Assembly (NCBI RefSeq): GCF_025685625.1 | Contig: NZ_JAGSYI010000002.1 | Coordinates: 1,736,001-1,800,000 of the forward strand | DNA from: Acidicapsa acidisoli | Lineage (GTDB): Bacteria; Acidobacteriota; Terriglobia; Terriglobales; Acidobacteriaceae | DNA: 64,000 nucleotides | Direction of reading: 5' to 3' | In this document: in pieces, positions 17,932-27,571 of the stretch | How the letters are laid out: each line of letters opens with the position of its first letter | Position numbering within the stretch: position 1 is the first letter of the stretch | Program-made: the position numbers and the translations under genes | Notes under the pieces: model-generated | Database searches by the model: none | What the model was told of the DNA's origin: nothing | What the model saw: the letters and a program-made list of their open reading frames with translations, nothing else

Positions 17932-18207
17932 TTCCGTAAATCTCCTTTCAATTCCCGGAAAGTTCACTATCCACTTCCTTTTTGGGGAGCCTTGGGCCTC
18001 GGAGAACTTCCAGGTTGCATGAGTAACGCACCGGGCAACCAACCGGATGTCACGGAATTGTCAAATTCGGGAAAGATATACCAGAGGAGATCCCGACAAC
18101 CAATCTGGGTGTGGGTGCCCATCCTTGACGCGCTTTTGCGGCAAAGGTGGGATGCTACAAAAGTCACAGTTACGTGCCTTTTCGTCTGAATTACAGTAAA
18201 AATAAGT

Positions 18208-21200
18208 ATGCCTCGCATAACGTTTCTTATAACTCTGATTTGTCTGCAAGTTTTGTCTGCACGGCTCGGACTTGCCAGTCAGGATGGATCAAAGAGAGTT
18301 AGCCCCGTCCCTGACTACTCCAAAGAATCGTTCATAGTGAACAAGACAGCCACCCATGTGCGCTTTTTGGCTGACGCCACCTCCGTCCGAACCCAGAGCA
18401 GCAGCGTGAAGATGCTTTCTGAAGCAGGCGTTAACGGCTGGGCAGTCCTGCAGTTCCCATACGCATCCGAGACCGAGCACATCGACGTCCATTATGTGAG
18501 GGTGAAGAAGGCAGATGGCAGCACAGTTGCAACCCCAGCGGCGAATGCTCTCGATCTGCCCTCCGATGTCACCCGCACAGCACCTATGTACAGCGACCTG
18601 AAACAGAAACAGATTCCAGTCAAAGCCCTTGGCATAGGAGACACACTGGAGTTTGAGGTTGTCTACATTGAGGACAAACCTCTTGTACCCGGACAATTCT
18701 GGTTCTCTTATAGTTTCGGCCGTTCCTTCGTCGTTCTCAACGAAACCCTCGAAGTCCGATTCCCGCGCGAAAAGCAACCCAAGGTAGCCAACGCCGATCT
18801 ACAGCCCACAATTAGGGATGACGGCGCCGAATGTGTTTATACATGGACCACCGCAAACATCGAGCCCACCAAGCCTGATGGCACCGGCGAGAAAGTCGAT
18901 GAAGCAGAAAAGCCTTCCGTCCAGATCAGCACATTCTCCAGTTGGCAGCAAGTGGGCGAGTGGTATAGTAAGCTGGCTCAGTCGCAAGTTAAAGTCACTC
19001 CCGAGATTCAGGCTAAAGCCGACGTCCTGGTAAAAGGCATCCCACCCGGCGCTGCACAGATCGAAGCGATCTATAACTTCGTTTCTACCCACATCCATTA
19101 CATTGGCCTTTCTTTCGGCGTAGGCAGATACCAGCCCCACACCGCGACGGACGTGCTTGAAAACGAATACGGCGACTGCAAGGACAAACACACTTTGCTC
19201 GCCGCACTGCTCAAGGCCGAAGGCGTGGAAGCATGGCCCGTCCTCATCAATAGTTCAACAAAGCTGTATGAAGACGTTCCGTCTCCCGGCCAGTTCGATC
19301 ACCTCATCACCATCCTTCCTCAAGGCAAACAATATCTCTGGCTAGACTCCACCCCGGAGATTGCACCCTACGGAATGCTGCTGAGCAACCTGCGAGACAA
19401 ACAGGCCCTGGTCGTAGCTGGGACAGGCGCACCGTTTTTGCTGAAAACGCCAACCGACCCACCATTCCCCACAGAAGACCATCTCGTCATGCGCGGCGCC
19501 CTGGACGATGCGGGCACATTCAAAGGACACGGCGAGCTAGTAATGCGTGGCGACAGCGAAGTGATCTATCGCTCTATCTTCCATGCAAACGCCAAAGCCA
19601 AATGGCAAGACCTCATGCAGGCGATCTCCTATCGCCTCGGCTTTGGCGGCGAGGTAAGCAATGTTCAAGTGGACGACCCGGATATTACTCGACAGCCCTT
19701 CCACCTTGCTTGGGATTACCAACGAAAAAAATACGGCGACTGGGACAACCGGCAGATTACCCCTCCCACCGGAGGTATCCCGATCAACATCATCAGCGAA
19801 GACAAGAAGCCTGAGTTCCCCATCCAGGTCGGTTCGCGCGGAACCACGATTTACACCGCAGAGCTGACTCTTCCCCCGGGAGCAAGCATGGACCCGCCCG
19901 CCGATGTTGACCTCAAAACGGCGTTTGCTGAATATCACGCGAAGTACTCCGTCGCCAATGGAAAGTTCCTCACTGAGAGACGGCTCACCGTCTTCCAAAA
20001 AGAGGTTACCGTCTCCGACTGGCAAGGTTACATCGCATTTCAGAAAGAACTCACGACCGACTTTGGGCATATGAGCACCATCGCGACCTCCGGAGCAGCA
20101 TTACCCACCGGCTCCAAAGACATCGGCGAAGCTGCCGATCTTATCCAATCCGCCATGCAATCCTGTCAGGCAGGGGAACGAACCCGCTGCGAAGATCAGC
20201 TAGACAAGGCCAAAAAGCTCAACCCCCACCAAACTAACCTCAACGCCTCCTACGGCAGCCTCTACATGATCCAGGGCAAGATGGACTTGGGGCTGGAAGC
20301 CTTCCGTACTGAACTCAAGGAGCATCCGGACAACCTCAGAGTTGCCCGCTGGTTCGCCCAGATGCTGAGCCGGATGAAACGCGACGACGACGCCATCGAC
20401 ATCTATCGCACCGTTCTCAAGTCAGTCCCCGACGATGTCGATGCTAACTCCGAACTAGCTCGCACTTTGGTCGCAAAGGAAGACTGGAAAGACGCCCAGC
20501 CCATTCTCGAAAAAACCATCCAACTCCGCCCCGACAATGCTCAGGTACAGATGTGGTACGGTCAATCCTGCCTCCAGAATGGTAAGGAAGCCGAAGGACT
20601 CGACGCACTCAAAACCGCAGCGGGACAAACTTCTGACCCCACTTCCCTCGCCTCCATCGCCTCGGCAATTGCCAGCTCTGGCAAGGATCTCGATTTGGCC
20701 GGAACACTTGCCAAGACTGCCGTCACGCTCGTCGAGCAGCAGACCGGAAGCCTCTCGCTCACCGACATCACAAATGCCCAGATAAAGAAGATGGTCGACC
20801 TCGCTCAAGCTTGGAACAGCATGAGCCTTACCGCCTTCAGATCAGGCAACCTCGCCATAGCAGAAAAGTATGCCCTTGCCGCATGGACCCTCGCCCAGGA
20901 ACCCAGCGCAGGCGATCGCCTCGCGCAGATTTACGAGAAGCAAGGCAAGCTTGCACAGGCGCTGGACACATATAAACTGGCGAAAGCTCGCGCCTACCCG
21001 CCTGTGCCCGGAATCGACATCCGCATCAGTGCGCTCGAAAAACGCTTGGGCCATGTAAGCCCGATCGGTGATACCGGAGCCAGCCGCCTGCAGGACCTTC
21101 GCATGGTGCATCTGGCACGCGGAAAACCCTTGTCGGCTTCCGGGGATTTTCTCGTCATGTTCGCGGACGGCAAGCTCAGTGACGTGAAGATGCTTGGTGG

Positions 21201-21429
21201 CGATCCCAAGATCGAACCTTACGCAAACCTGCTCAAGGAGGCCAAGTTCAACATCGCATTTCCGGATGAAGGACCAGAACACGTCATTCGCCAAGGCATT
21301 CTCTCCTGCTCCGTATACGATCCGAACTGCATGTTCTTGATGATGCTTCCGGCAGATGCCAGCACTGAATCGCGAGGCTATGTTCCCATGCGGGCAGGGG
21401 AAACAAAGACGATCCAGCTAAAACCGTGA
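18208..21429 (+). CDS. DUF3857/transglutaminase-like/TPR protein
   Basis: 1073 residues with a signal peptide (first ~25 residues, ITFLITLICLQVLSARLGLA). Order: DUF3857 domain (~45-210), transglutaminase-like domain with a complete Cys-His-Asp triad (EYGDCKDKH at ~320, FDHLI at ~362, LWLDS at ~378), a beta-rich region (~400-630), then TPR-type repeats (~640-930), and a C-terminal ~120-residue domain. Probably periplasmic or outer-membrane associated; such proteins may cleave or crosslink peptides, but the substrate is unknown. Stands alone on the plus strand. Confidence 0.85.
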   Translation: MPRITFLITLICLQVLSARLGLASQDGSKRVSPVPDYSKESFIVNKTATHVRFLADATSVRTQSSSVKMLSEAGVNGWAVLQFPYASETEHIDVHYVRVKKADGSTVATPAANALDLPSDVTRTAPMYSDLKQKQIPVKALGIGDTLEFEVVYIEDKPLVPGQFWFSYSFGRSFVVLNETLEVRFPREKQPKVANADLQPTIRDDGAECVYTWTTANIEPTKPDGTGEKVDEAEKPSVQISTFSSWQQVGEWYSKLAQSQVKVTPEIQAKADVLVKGIPPGAAQIEAIYNFVSTHIHYIGLSFGVGRYQPHTATDVLENEYGDCKDKHTLLAALLKAEGVEAWPVLINSSTKLYEDVPSPGQFDHLITILPQGKQYLWLDSTPEIAPYGMLLSNLRDKQALVVAGTGAPFLLKTPTDPPFPTEDHLVMRGALDDAGTFKGHGELVMRGDSEVIYRSIFHANAKAKWQDLMQAISYRLGFGGEVSNVQVDDPDITRQPFHLAWDYQRKKYGDWDNRQITPPTGGIPINIISEDKKPEFPIQVGSRGTTIYTAELTLPPGASMDPPADVDLKTAFAEYHAKYSVANGKFLTERRLTVFQKEVTVSDWQGYIAFQKELTTDFGHMSTIATSGAALPTGSKDIGEAADLIQSAMQSCQAGERTRCEDQLDKAKKLNPHQTNLNASYGSLYMIQGKMDLGLEAFRTELKEHPDNLRVARWFAQMLSRMKRDDDAIDIYRTVLKSVPDDVDANSELARTLVAKEDWKDAQPILEKTIQLRPDNAQVQMWYGQSCLQNGKEAEGLDALKTAAGQTSDPTSLASIASAIASSGKDLDLAGTLAKTAVTLVEQQTGSLSLTDITNAQIKKMVDLAQAWNSMSLTAFRSGNLAIAEKYALAAWTLAQEPSAGDRLAQIYEKQGKLAQALDTYKLAKARAYPPVPGIDIRISALEKRLGHVSPIGDTGASRLQDLRMVHLARGKPLSASGDFLVMFADGKLSDVKMLGGDPKIEPYANLLKEAKFNIAFPDEGPEHVIRQGILSCSVYDPNCMFLMMLPADASTESRGYVPMRAGETKTIQLKP

Positions 21430-21516
21430 CGACCGTTCGGCACTCATAGCACCCAATATAGACTTCAAATTGCAATATCTCCGACTCCCGAACCGAACTG
21501 GTCGACCGGATTCACA

Positions 21517-21545
21517 TTGACCCGCCACCAGCCTTCGCGTAGACT
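21517..21545 (+). promoter_or_regulatory. Sigma-70-type promoter of rpsT
   Basis: TTGACC, then 17 bp, then TAGACT: close to the consensus -35/-10 pair with ideal spacing. It lies ~90 bp before the rpsT start, leaving a leader that could carry S20 autoregulation. Confidence 0.65.
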
Positions 21546-21633
21546 AGGAAATTGCGAGGGATGCGGCTGAATCTGCATTCTGGCCAGCATTCCGCCCCGG
21601 AATCGGGGACAAAGATAAGGATCAGATTCAACA

Positions 21634-21918
21634 ATGGCAAATCACGTTTCGTCGCTCAAGCGCGCCCGTCAGACCGTCGTCAAGACTGAAGTGAACCGCG
21701 CCAACCGTACCCGCGTTCGCGGCAGCCTGCGCCTGATGCGCGAAGCCCTCGTCAAGGGCGACGTCAAAGCCGCCCAGGCCCAGTTCCGCGAAACCGTCTC
21801 CGCACTCGACAAGAGCGTCCAGAAGGGCGTTCTGCACAAGAACACCGTTTCGCGTTACAAGAGCCGCCTGAATGCCCGTCTCAAGACGCTCGTTCTAGCC
21901 GCTCCCGCTAAGGCATAA
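21634..21918 (+). CDS. rpsT: 30S ribosomal protein S20
   Basis: 94-residue, Lys/Arg/Ala-rich helical protein with the S20 pattern: [14 protein letters not shown] start, [20 protein letters not shown], and [20 protein letters not shown] near the C-terminus. Binds 16S rRNA early in 30S assembly. AAGGA precedes the ATG. Monocistronic: own promoter upstream and a strong terminator 20 bp after the stop. Confidence 0.97.
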   Translation: MANHVSSLKRARQTVVKTEVNRANRTRVRGSLRLMREALVKGDVKAAQAQFRETVSALDKSVQKGVLHKNTVSRYKSRLNARLKTLVLAAPAKA

Positions 21919-21939
21919 CCAAACCGACATTCGAAACAC

Positions 21940-21975
21940 AAAAAGGCAGGATGCGTGTTTGCATCCTGCCTTTTT
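21940..21975 (+). terminator. Rho-independent terminator after rpsT
   Basis: Perfect 15-bp stem (AAAAAGGCAGGATGC with its complement), 6-nt loop, ending in a run of five T. The A-tract on the other side means it can work in both directions and may also serve fadA reading from the opposite strand. Confidence 0.95.
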
Positions 21976-22149
21976 CACGCTCTGGACAGCCTACAAACCT
22001 GGCGACAGCTAAAACCGTCAAATCGTCTAACAATCAACGTTAAATATCCGCCACTCAATGCAACAAATCCCACAATCAACGTAAGAAATCTGGCAATTTA
22101 TGTTGCCGATCCCGCCTGTCAGGCCCAGCTTTCGGAAGCACAAACGAGC

Positions 22150-23334
22150 CTAACTCAACCTCTCGAAAATCCCGGCCGCTCCCATTCCCCCGCCGACGCA
22201 CATCGTGACCATCCCGTAACGCACCTGCCGCCGCCCCATCTCCGCCAAAATAGAAGCCGTCAGCTTCGACCCAGTACACCCGAGCGGATGCCCCAGAGCG
22301 ATCGCCCCGCCATTCACATTCACCTTGGCCGGGTCGATTCCCAGCGTCCGAATCACAGCCAGCGCCTGCGCCGCAAATGCCTCATTCAATTCAATTAATC
22401 CGATGTCGTCAAGCGTCAGACCAGCTAGCTTTAGCACCTTCGGAACCGCAAAAATTGGCCCCGTGCCCATCTCCTCCGGCAGGCAGCCGACCGTAGCGTA
22501 AGCCACAAAACGGGCCAGCGGAGCAAGACCCAACTCCGCCGCGCGACCCGCAGACATGACAACAACAGCGGCAGCGCCATCTGAAGTTTGCGAAGAGTTC
22601 CCCGCCGTCACGCTTCCCTGCGCGTGGAAGGCTGGTTTCAGCTTCGCCAAAGCTGGCAAGGAAGTATCGGCACGCGGTCCTTCATCTTTGGAAACAACAA
22701 CTTGCGAGATATTCGGCGACCCCGGCTTCCCGTTCGGAACCGCAAAATCAACCGCAACCGGCACAATCTCATCATCAAATCGTCCGGCAGCCTGAGCAGC
22801 GAGAGCCTTTTCATGGCTGGCCAGTGAAAAAGCGTCCTGATCCTCGCGCGAGACGTTGTAATGCCGCGCCACGCGTTCGGCGGTAAGTCCCATAGTTAGA
22901 AGCGCTTGCGGATAGTGTTCCGAAAGCCACGGATTGGGGCTGGGCTTGTTGCCGCTCATCGGAACCATGCTCATCGATTCCGCACCGCCAGCCACAGCCG
23001 CCGTAACCCTCCCGGAATGAACCTGATACGCCGCCTGAGCGATAGCCTCAAGGCCGGAAGCGCAAAGGCGATTCACCGTAACCCCGCCGATTTCGACCGG
23101 CAAGCCTGTGCGCAGCACAACATTCCGCGCCAGATTCCATCCCTGCTCGCCCTCAGGCATGGCGCAACCGAGGATCAAGTCTCCTATCTCCTTTGTTTCA
23201 AGCGCGGGGACGCGATCCAGCGCTGCTCGAACTACGACGGCGGCCAGATCGTCCGGGCGAGTTGTCGCAAATGCTCCTTTTCCGGAACGCCCAACCGGGG
23301 TGCGAACAGCGCTGACAATCACCGCATCATTCAT
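22150..23334 (-). CDS. fadA: Acetyl-CoA acyltransferase (thiolase)
   Basis: 394 residues, the usual length. Catalytic residues are present: Cys in NRLCASGLEAIAQ (~90), NEAFAAQ, His in GGAIALGHPLGCTG and the second Cys in CVGGGMGA. Catalyses the thiolytic step of fatty-acid beta-oxidation. The ATG at 23334 is preceded by GAGGAG; the longer open frame upstream overlaps the next gene and is not used. Third gene of a minus-strand operon after the fadN-like gene and a secreted protein. Confidence 0.94.
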   Translation of the reverse strand: MNDAVIVSAVRTPVGRSGKGAFATTRPDDLAAVVVRAALDRVPALETKEIGDLILGCAMPEGEQGWNLARNVVLRTGLPVEIGGVTVNRLCASGLEAIAQAAYQVHSGRVTAAVAGGAESMSMVPMSGNKPSPNPWLSEHYPQALLTMGLTAERVARHYNVSREDQDAFSLASHEKALAAQAAGRFDDEIVPVAVDFAVPNGKPGSPNISQVVVSKDEGPRADTSLPALAKLKPAFHAQGSVTAGNSSQTSDGAAAVVVMSAGRAAELGLAPLARFVAYATVGCLPEEMGTGPIFAVPKVLKLAGLTLDDIGLIELNEAFAAQALAVIRTLGIDPAKVNVNGGAIALGHPLGCTGSKLTASILAEMGRRQVRYGMVTMCVGGGMGAAGIFERLS

Positions 23335-23383
23335 AAAATCAATCTCCTCAATTTGGCGGGCTCGTCGTGGTTCTCCGGAGAGA

Positions 23384-24034
23384 TCACTCCAGATCGAGCT
23401 TCTCCCACGCGCCATTACGATACAGATGATAGACGGTCTTGTGGTCGACAGTCGTATCGGCCAGACAGTCGTGGTCAGGCGCTGGCGGACGGTGAGCCAT
23501 TCCTGCTTGAGCATCATGAATCCTGCTGGGGCTCGCGGGGTCGATCCCCCAGTTGAATCCCAACTCGCCGCTCGCATCATGAGCCTGAAGGCGATCGGTT
23601 TCGGCGGCAGCGCTAAGAATTGAAGGATTGGCCGGAGACGCGTTGGCAAAGAAGACCAGCAACGAAACTCTTCCCTGAGTCGAACACAAAACCGCCCAAT
23701 CATTGGAGCCGGGGCCTTCGAGGCTTGCATGAATCACATTTTCCGGGTGCTTGGCTTCGTAGGTCTGCGGAATGAGGCAACCGCGTGTGGTGAGCGCATC
23801 CGCGACGTCCGATGGAAGCTCAGGAAAAGAACTGACCGGCAAATTGCGAATTCGGTAGGGCACTTCACGACCTGCGATGGAAAGATATCCGGTCTCTACG
23901 AGGGATGAGGGTTTCATCATCTGTCCCGCTTCTGGCGAAGCGCCCCCAGTGTGGGCGCACAACAGCAGCGTTGCTGCCATCGCGAGCTGAAACGAAATAG
24001 TACGCTGAACCGGCGTCTTGAATCTGCGAAGCAT
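23384..24034 (-). CDS. Predicted secreted protein inside the beta-oxidation operon
   Basis: 216 residues with an N-terminal signal peptide (TISFQLAMAATLLLCAHTGG). The mature part has no recognised domain; it contains DWAVLCSTQGRVSLLVFF and two isolated cysteines, and ends in DHKTVYHLYRNGAWEKLDLE, which resembles a small beta-sheet repeat. The start is two bases after the stop of the fadN-like gene and it is followed by fadA after 49 bp, so it is co-transcribed with lipid-degradation enzymes, an odd place for an exported protein. Function unknown. Confidence 0.7.
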   Translation of the reverse strand: MLRRFKTPVQRTISFQLAMAATLLLCAHTGGASPEAGQMMKPSSLVETGYLSIAGREVPYRIRNLPVSSFPELPSDVADALTTRGCLIPQTYEAKHPENVIHASLEGPGSNDWAVLCSTQGRVSLLVFFANASPANPSILSAAAETDRLQAHDASGELGFNWGIDPASPSRIHDAQAGMAHRPPAPDHDCLADTTVDHKTVYHLYRNGAWEKLDLE

Positions 24035-24036
24035 GG

Positions 24037-26526
24037 CTAATTCCTGAGCGGTTTGCCGGTTTTGAGCGTGTGGGCAATTCGCTCCTGGGTCTTGCGTTCG
24101 CCGCAGAGGGAGAGAAACGCCTCGCGTTCCAGATCGAGAAGGTATTGCTCGGAGACCGGGCTTCCGGGCGTCAGTCGGCCGCCGCAGAGAACATCCGCGG
24201 TTTTGCGAGCGACTTTCTGGTCGTGTTCGGAAGCAAAGCCAGCCTCGCCCATCAGGAATATGCCGGTTTCGAGCGTCGACAGAGCCGCCAAACCTGCGAC
24301 TGGAATCTGCGACCTCGGAATGGGCGGCACGTACCCCTGCTCGGCTAGCAGGATAGCTTGCGCCTTCGCATCGAGCAACAGGCGCGCGCGGTTGCGAGTA
24401 ACGGAATCCGAGGGAGCGAGGAGTCCGAGGCTGCGGGCTTCGGCTGCTGAGGTCGAGACTTTGGCCATGGCGATGGTTTCGAGCGCGCGTTTCAGGGCTG
24501 TCGCGTACTCGCCGGATTGGGCGAATTTGGCTGGAGGGTCGCGCGGCTCGGGTGGAACGAGCGCCACGGCGAGATCGTGGGCGCGCAGGGCCATCTCTTT
24601 AGTGCCACCGCCGCCGGGAATCAGCCCAACTCCAGCCTCGACCAGCCCCATGTAGAGCTCAGCGTGAACCTGGCGCGTGGTGGCGTGCATGCAGATTTCT
24701 GTGCCTCCGCCGAGACACATGCCAAACGGCGCGACCACGACAGGGCGCGGGCAGAACTTGATGGCTGCGGTCATCTGCTGGAAGTTGCGAATGGCGAGGT
24801 TCACATCGCTCCACTCGCCCTCCTGCATCGCCAGCAGAAGCTGCATGAGATTTGCGCCGACGGAGAAGTTCTCTTGGTCGCTGGAGATGACGAAGCCGCG
24901 AAAATCGCGGACTGCGTCGCTTGTGGGGTTAAGAACGGAACTGAGCAGCGAGACCACGTCGCCGCCGATGGCGCTTTTGACGGAATGCAGTTGCAGGCAG
25001 CCGATTCCGTCGCCTAGATCAACCAGGGACGCGCCGGTGTTCTTTCTGACGACGCCCTGACGTGTTCCGGCTGCGGAGCGGAAGTCTGCGATGGTGGCGT
25101 GGCCGGGGATTTTGGCTACTTGCTCCATCTGGCCAGTGATCGGCGAATAGCAGGATGATCCATCGGTGGAATACCAGCTTATGAAGCCGGAGGAAAGCAG
25201 CGCTTCGACTCTTGGGCTGACCGGCAGGCCCAATTCTTTCAGGCGCGCTACTGTGCCGGGCACGCCTGCTGCGTCCCACATGGCAAATGGGCCGAGTTCC
25301 CAGTTGAAACCGGCGCAGATGGCGCGATCGATGGACGGCGCATCGTCGGCTACTTCGCCGATGCGGTCGGCGGCGTAACTCCACAGGTTGGCCAGCAGAG
25401 GCAAGAGGTATGCGGCGGCCTTGTCCTTTTTCGGATCGTTCGCGAGCAACATGCGAAGGCGCTCGGGAAGGCTGGCTGCGTTTTTGGCCATCTCCAATGA
25501 GGGAATTTTGGCTTTGGCGAGCGGGCGATACTCCAAGGTGTTGAGGTCAAGAGCGAGGCGTTCTTCTTCGCCGCCAGCATTGCGAGCCTTTTTGTAGAAG
25601 CCCTGGCCGGTCTTGTCGCCGAGCCAGCGGCGCTCGACCATGGAGCCGATCAACTGTTGAGCGCTGTCATTTGTCGAGTCTTCTCGGAAATTGCTTGCCA
25701 CATGGGCGAGGATGTCGATTCCGACCATGTCGGCGAGACGGAAGGTGCCTGTTCTAGGCCAGCCGATGGCTGTTCCTGTCAGTGCGTCCACTTCTTCGAC
25801 AGTCAACCCTTGCTGCTGCATCAGGGTTAGCGCGGCGAACATGTTGGAAGTGCCGATGCGGTTGGCGATGAAGTTGGGGGTGTCGTGCGCGAGGACGACC
25901 TGCTTGCCGAGGATGCGGTCCGCGAAGGCACTCAATGCGGCTACGATTGCGGGGTCCGTGTCGGTTGTTGGGATCACTTCCAGCAGGCGCATGTAGCGCG
26001 GTGGATTGAAGAAGTGGGTTCCGAACCAGCGTTTGGAAAAGGACGGCGTGAAGGCATTGCCGAGGCTTTTGGCGATCTGCGCTATGGGCAGGCCTGAGGT
26101 GTTTGTGGTGAGGATTGCGCTGGGGCCGATGTGAGGCAGAACGCGGGTCAGGAGAGATTGCTTTACTTCGAGATTCTCGGTGACTGCTTCGATGACCCAG
26201 TCGCAGCTTGCCAGTTTGGGGAGATCGTCTTCGAAATTGCCCGGTGTAACGAGGCGGGCGAGATTTGGCTCGTAAAAGGCGGCTGGTTTGGCCTTGAGCA
26301 GCGCCTCGATTGCTGAAGTTGCCAGTTTGTTTCGGGAATCCGCTTCTGTGGCGGGAACGATGTCGAGCAGCAGGACGGGAATGCCGCAGTTGGCCAGGTG
26401 GGCGGCGATGCGCGAGCCCATTGTGCCTGCTCCGAGGACGGCGGCGCTGCGAATAAGCATGGGTTCGGCGTTCGGCATCGGTTTGAGGGCTTGCTCAGAG
26501 ATTTCTGCCGTCGCTGCTGTGGTCAT
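24037..26526 (-). CDS. fadN: 3-hydroxyacyl-CoA dehydrogenase/enoyl-CoA hydratase fusion (FadN-like)
   Basis: 829-residue bifunctional beta-oxidation enzyme. The dehydrogenase comes first: NAD-binding GAGTMGSRIAAHLANCG (~residue 34), NTSGLPI and HFFNPPRYMRLLEVIP; a second HAD C-terminal half follows. The enoyl-CoA hydratase module is C-terminal (~500-720: FSVGANLMQLL and CLGGGTEICMHA, then GVGLIPGGGGTKEM). This order is that of Bacillus FadN and the reverse of E. coli FadB. Its stop is directly followed by the secreted protein gene and then fadA, matching a fadN-fadA operon. Confidence 0.92.
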   Translation of the reverse strand: MTTAATAEISEQALKPMPNAEPMLIRSAAVLGAGTMGSRIAAHLANCGIPVLLLDIVPATEADSRNKLATSAIEALLKAKPAAFYEPNLARLVTPGNFEDDLPKLASCDWVIEAVTENLEVKQSLLTRVLPHIGPSAILTTNTSGLPIAQIAKSLGNAFTPSFSKRWFGTHFFNPPRYMRLLEVIPTTDTDPAIVAALSAFADRILGKQVVLAHDTPNFIANRIGTSNMFAALTLMQQQGLTVEEVDALTGTAIGWPRTGTFRLADMVGIDILAHVASNFREDSTNDSAQQLIGSMVERRWLGDKTGQGFYKKARNAGGEEERLALDLNTLEYRPLAKAKIPSLEMAKNAASLPERLRMLLANDPKKDKAAAYLLPLLANLWSYAADRIGEVADDAPSIDRAICAGFNWELGPFAMWDAAGVPGTVARLKELGLPVSPRVEALLSSGFISWYSTDGSSCYSPITGQMEQVAKIPGHATIADFRSAAGTRQGVVRKNTGASLVDLGDGIGCLQLHSVKSAIGGDVVSLLSSVLNPTSDAVRDFRGFVISSDQENFSVGANLMQLLLAMQEGEWSDVNLAIRNFQQMTAAIKFCPRPVVVAPFGMCLGGGTEICMHATTRQVHAELYMGLVEAGVGLIPGGGGTKEMALRAHDLAVALVPPEPRDPPAKFAQSGEYATALKRALETIAMAKVSTSAAEARSLGLLAPSDSVTRNRARLLLDAKAQAILLAEQGYVPPIPRSQIPVAGLAALSTLETGIFLMGEAGFASEHDQKVARKTADVLCGGRLTPGSPVSEQYLLDLEREAFLSLCGERKTQERIAHTLKTGKPLRN

Positions 26527-26834
26527 GAGTCTCCCATCTGGCTTGGATTTCTGGCCTGGATTTTGACAGAGTCAGACCGAGCCTGAACGATCCCGAGCAT
26601 ACGAGGATGTGCGGGTTGGGGTCAAGGCTTGGACTAGATGCCAATAGCAAATTGAGGCCTGGTCATTGAAGTTACATGAAATGCGACTTTGCAAGCGCTT
26701 TTCGAGTGCCTCTTCGCTCGTTTCTCAGCAAGCGCATTGGCTATTTGTCATAAACTGAGGCTTGCCCCAGACCATTTCCGGATTGCTGATCATCAAGGAA
26801 GATGGTTCGATCTCATGCTGTCCGAATCCGAGTA
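26527..26834. other. Intergenic region, nothing seen
   Basis: 308 bp between the fadN-like gene start and the 3' end of the next minus-strand gene. Open frames here are short and have no support. The fadN promoter should lie here but no clear -35/-10 pair was found. Confidence 0.4.
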
Positions 26835-27329
26835 TTATTCCTTGCTTCGGTGCAGACGAAAGGTATCTTCCCTTGTCCGCCCATCTTTGACTCGCCGCAG
26901 CGTACTCACCAACTCATCTCCACTCCGTTGATATCGAAGGGAAAGACTGCCATCTGGTTTTGAGAACAAAATATCTTGCAAACCGCTGACAGATAGGCTA
27001 AGACGAACCATATCGGATTTGTCCTCCCAGCCAAGTAAGCCGCGATCGAAATGCTTCATCTTGAAGACGGCCTTGCCATCCTCCACCTCAATGGCCCAGA
27101 ATTCGTAGAAGACGGCATCGCCATCCTTCACCACGCGGAAGGTGCCTACCATACTTCGCCCTGTTGGTTGCGACCAGTACTCTTCTTCCTGTCCTTCTAT
27201 GGGATCACTGGTCCATCGACCTGACAAAAAAGCCAAAGGCTGCAATGCTGAATCTGCCTTCTGTGAGAAGGCCGCTAAGGGATTCATGTGCAGTACGAGA
27301 ATCAACGCCAGGAAGAAAAGTCGCCTCAT
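26835..27329 (-). CDS. Secreted lipocalin-like protein (DUF6265-like)
   Basis: 164 residues from the ATG at 27329, which has AGGGGG upstream and begins a signal peptide (RRLFFLALILVLHMNPLAAF). The mature part starts LQPLAFLSGRWTSDP and continues as alternating beta strands with EEYWSQPTGRSMVGTFRVV, the pattern of small lipocalin-like DUF proteins. Probably periplasmic; ligand unknown. A longer frame to 27395 lacks a start signal. Confidence 0.72.
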   Translation of the reverse strand: MRRLFFLALILVLHMNPLAAFSQKADSALQPLAFLSGRWTSDPIEGQEEEYWSQPTGRSMVGTFRVVKDGDAVFYEFWAIEVEDGKAVFKMKHFDRGLLGWEDKSDMVRLSLSVSGLQDILFSKPDGSLSLRYQRSGDELVSTLRRVKDGRTREDTFRLHRSKE

Positions 27330-27571
27330 ACAGACCCCCTGAGAACATGATGCTATGAATCTATACCGAGAAGGAGAAGTTCCGCTCCGTTCCAATCACG
27401 ATAATGCAGGGTGATTTTTCAGACTCCCGAATCACGCGCAAACCGGGAACGATCGTCGAAGTGCCCACATTATTCTCAGTTGTTGCAACAAGCCGATGCG
27501 CTCACCCAGGTATGCCTCGACGACGGCTGCGGTTTTGAGCGCGGACCACAGCGACAGGGATGCAGCAAGGG

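Noticed and set aside
22150-23730. 526-residue thiolase with an N-terminal extension
   Set aside because: The first 132 codons overlap the secreted-protein gene in another frame; the ATG at 23334 has a good ribosome site and matches the family start.
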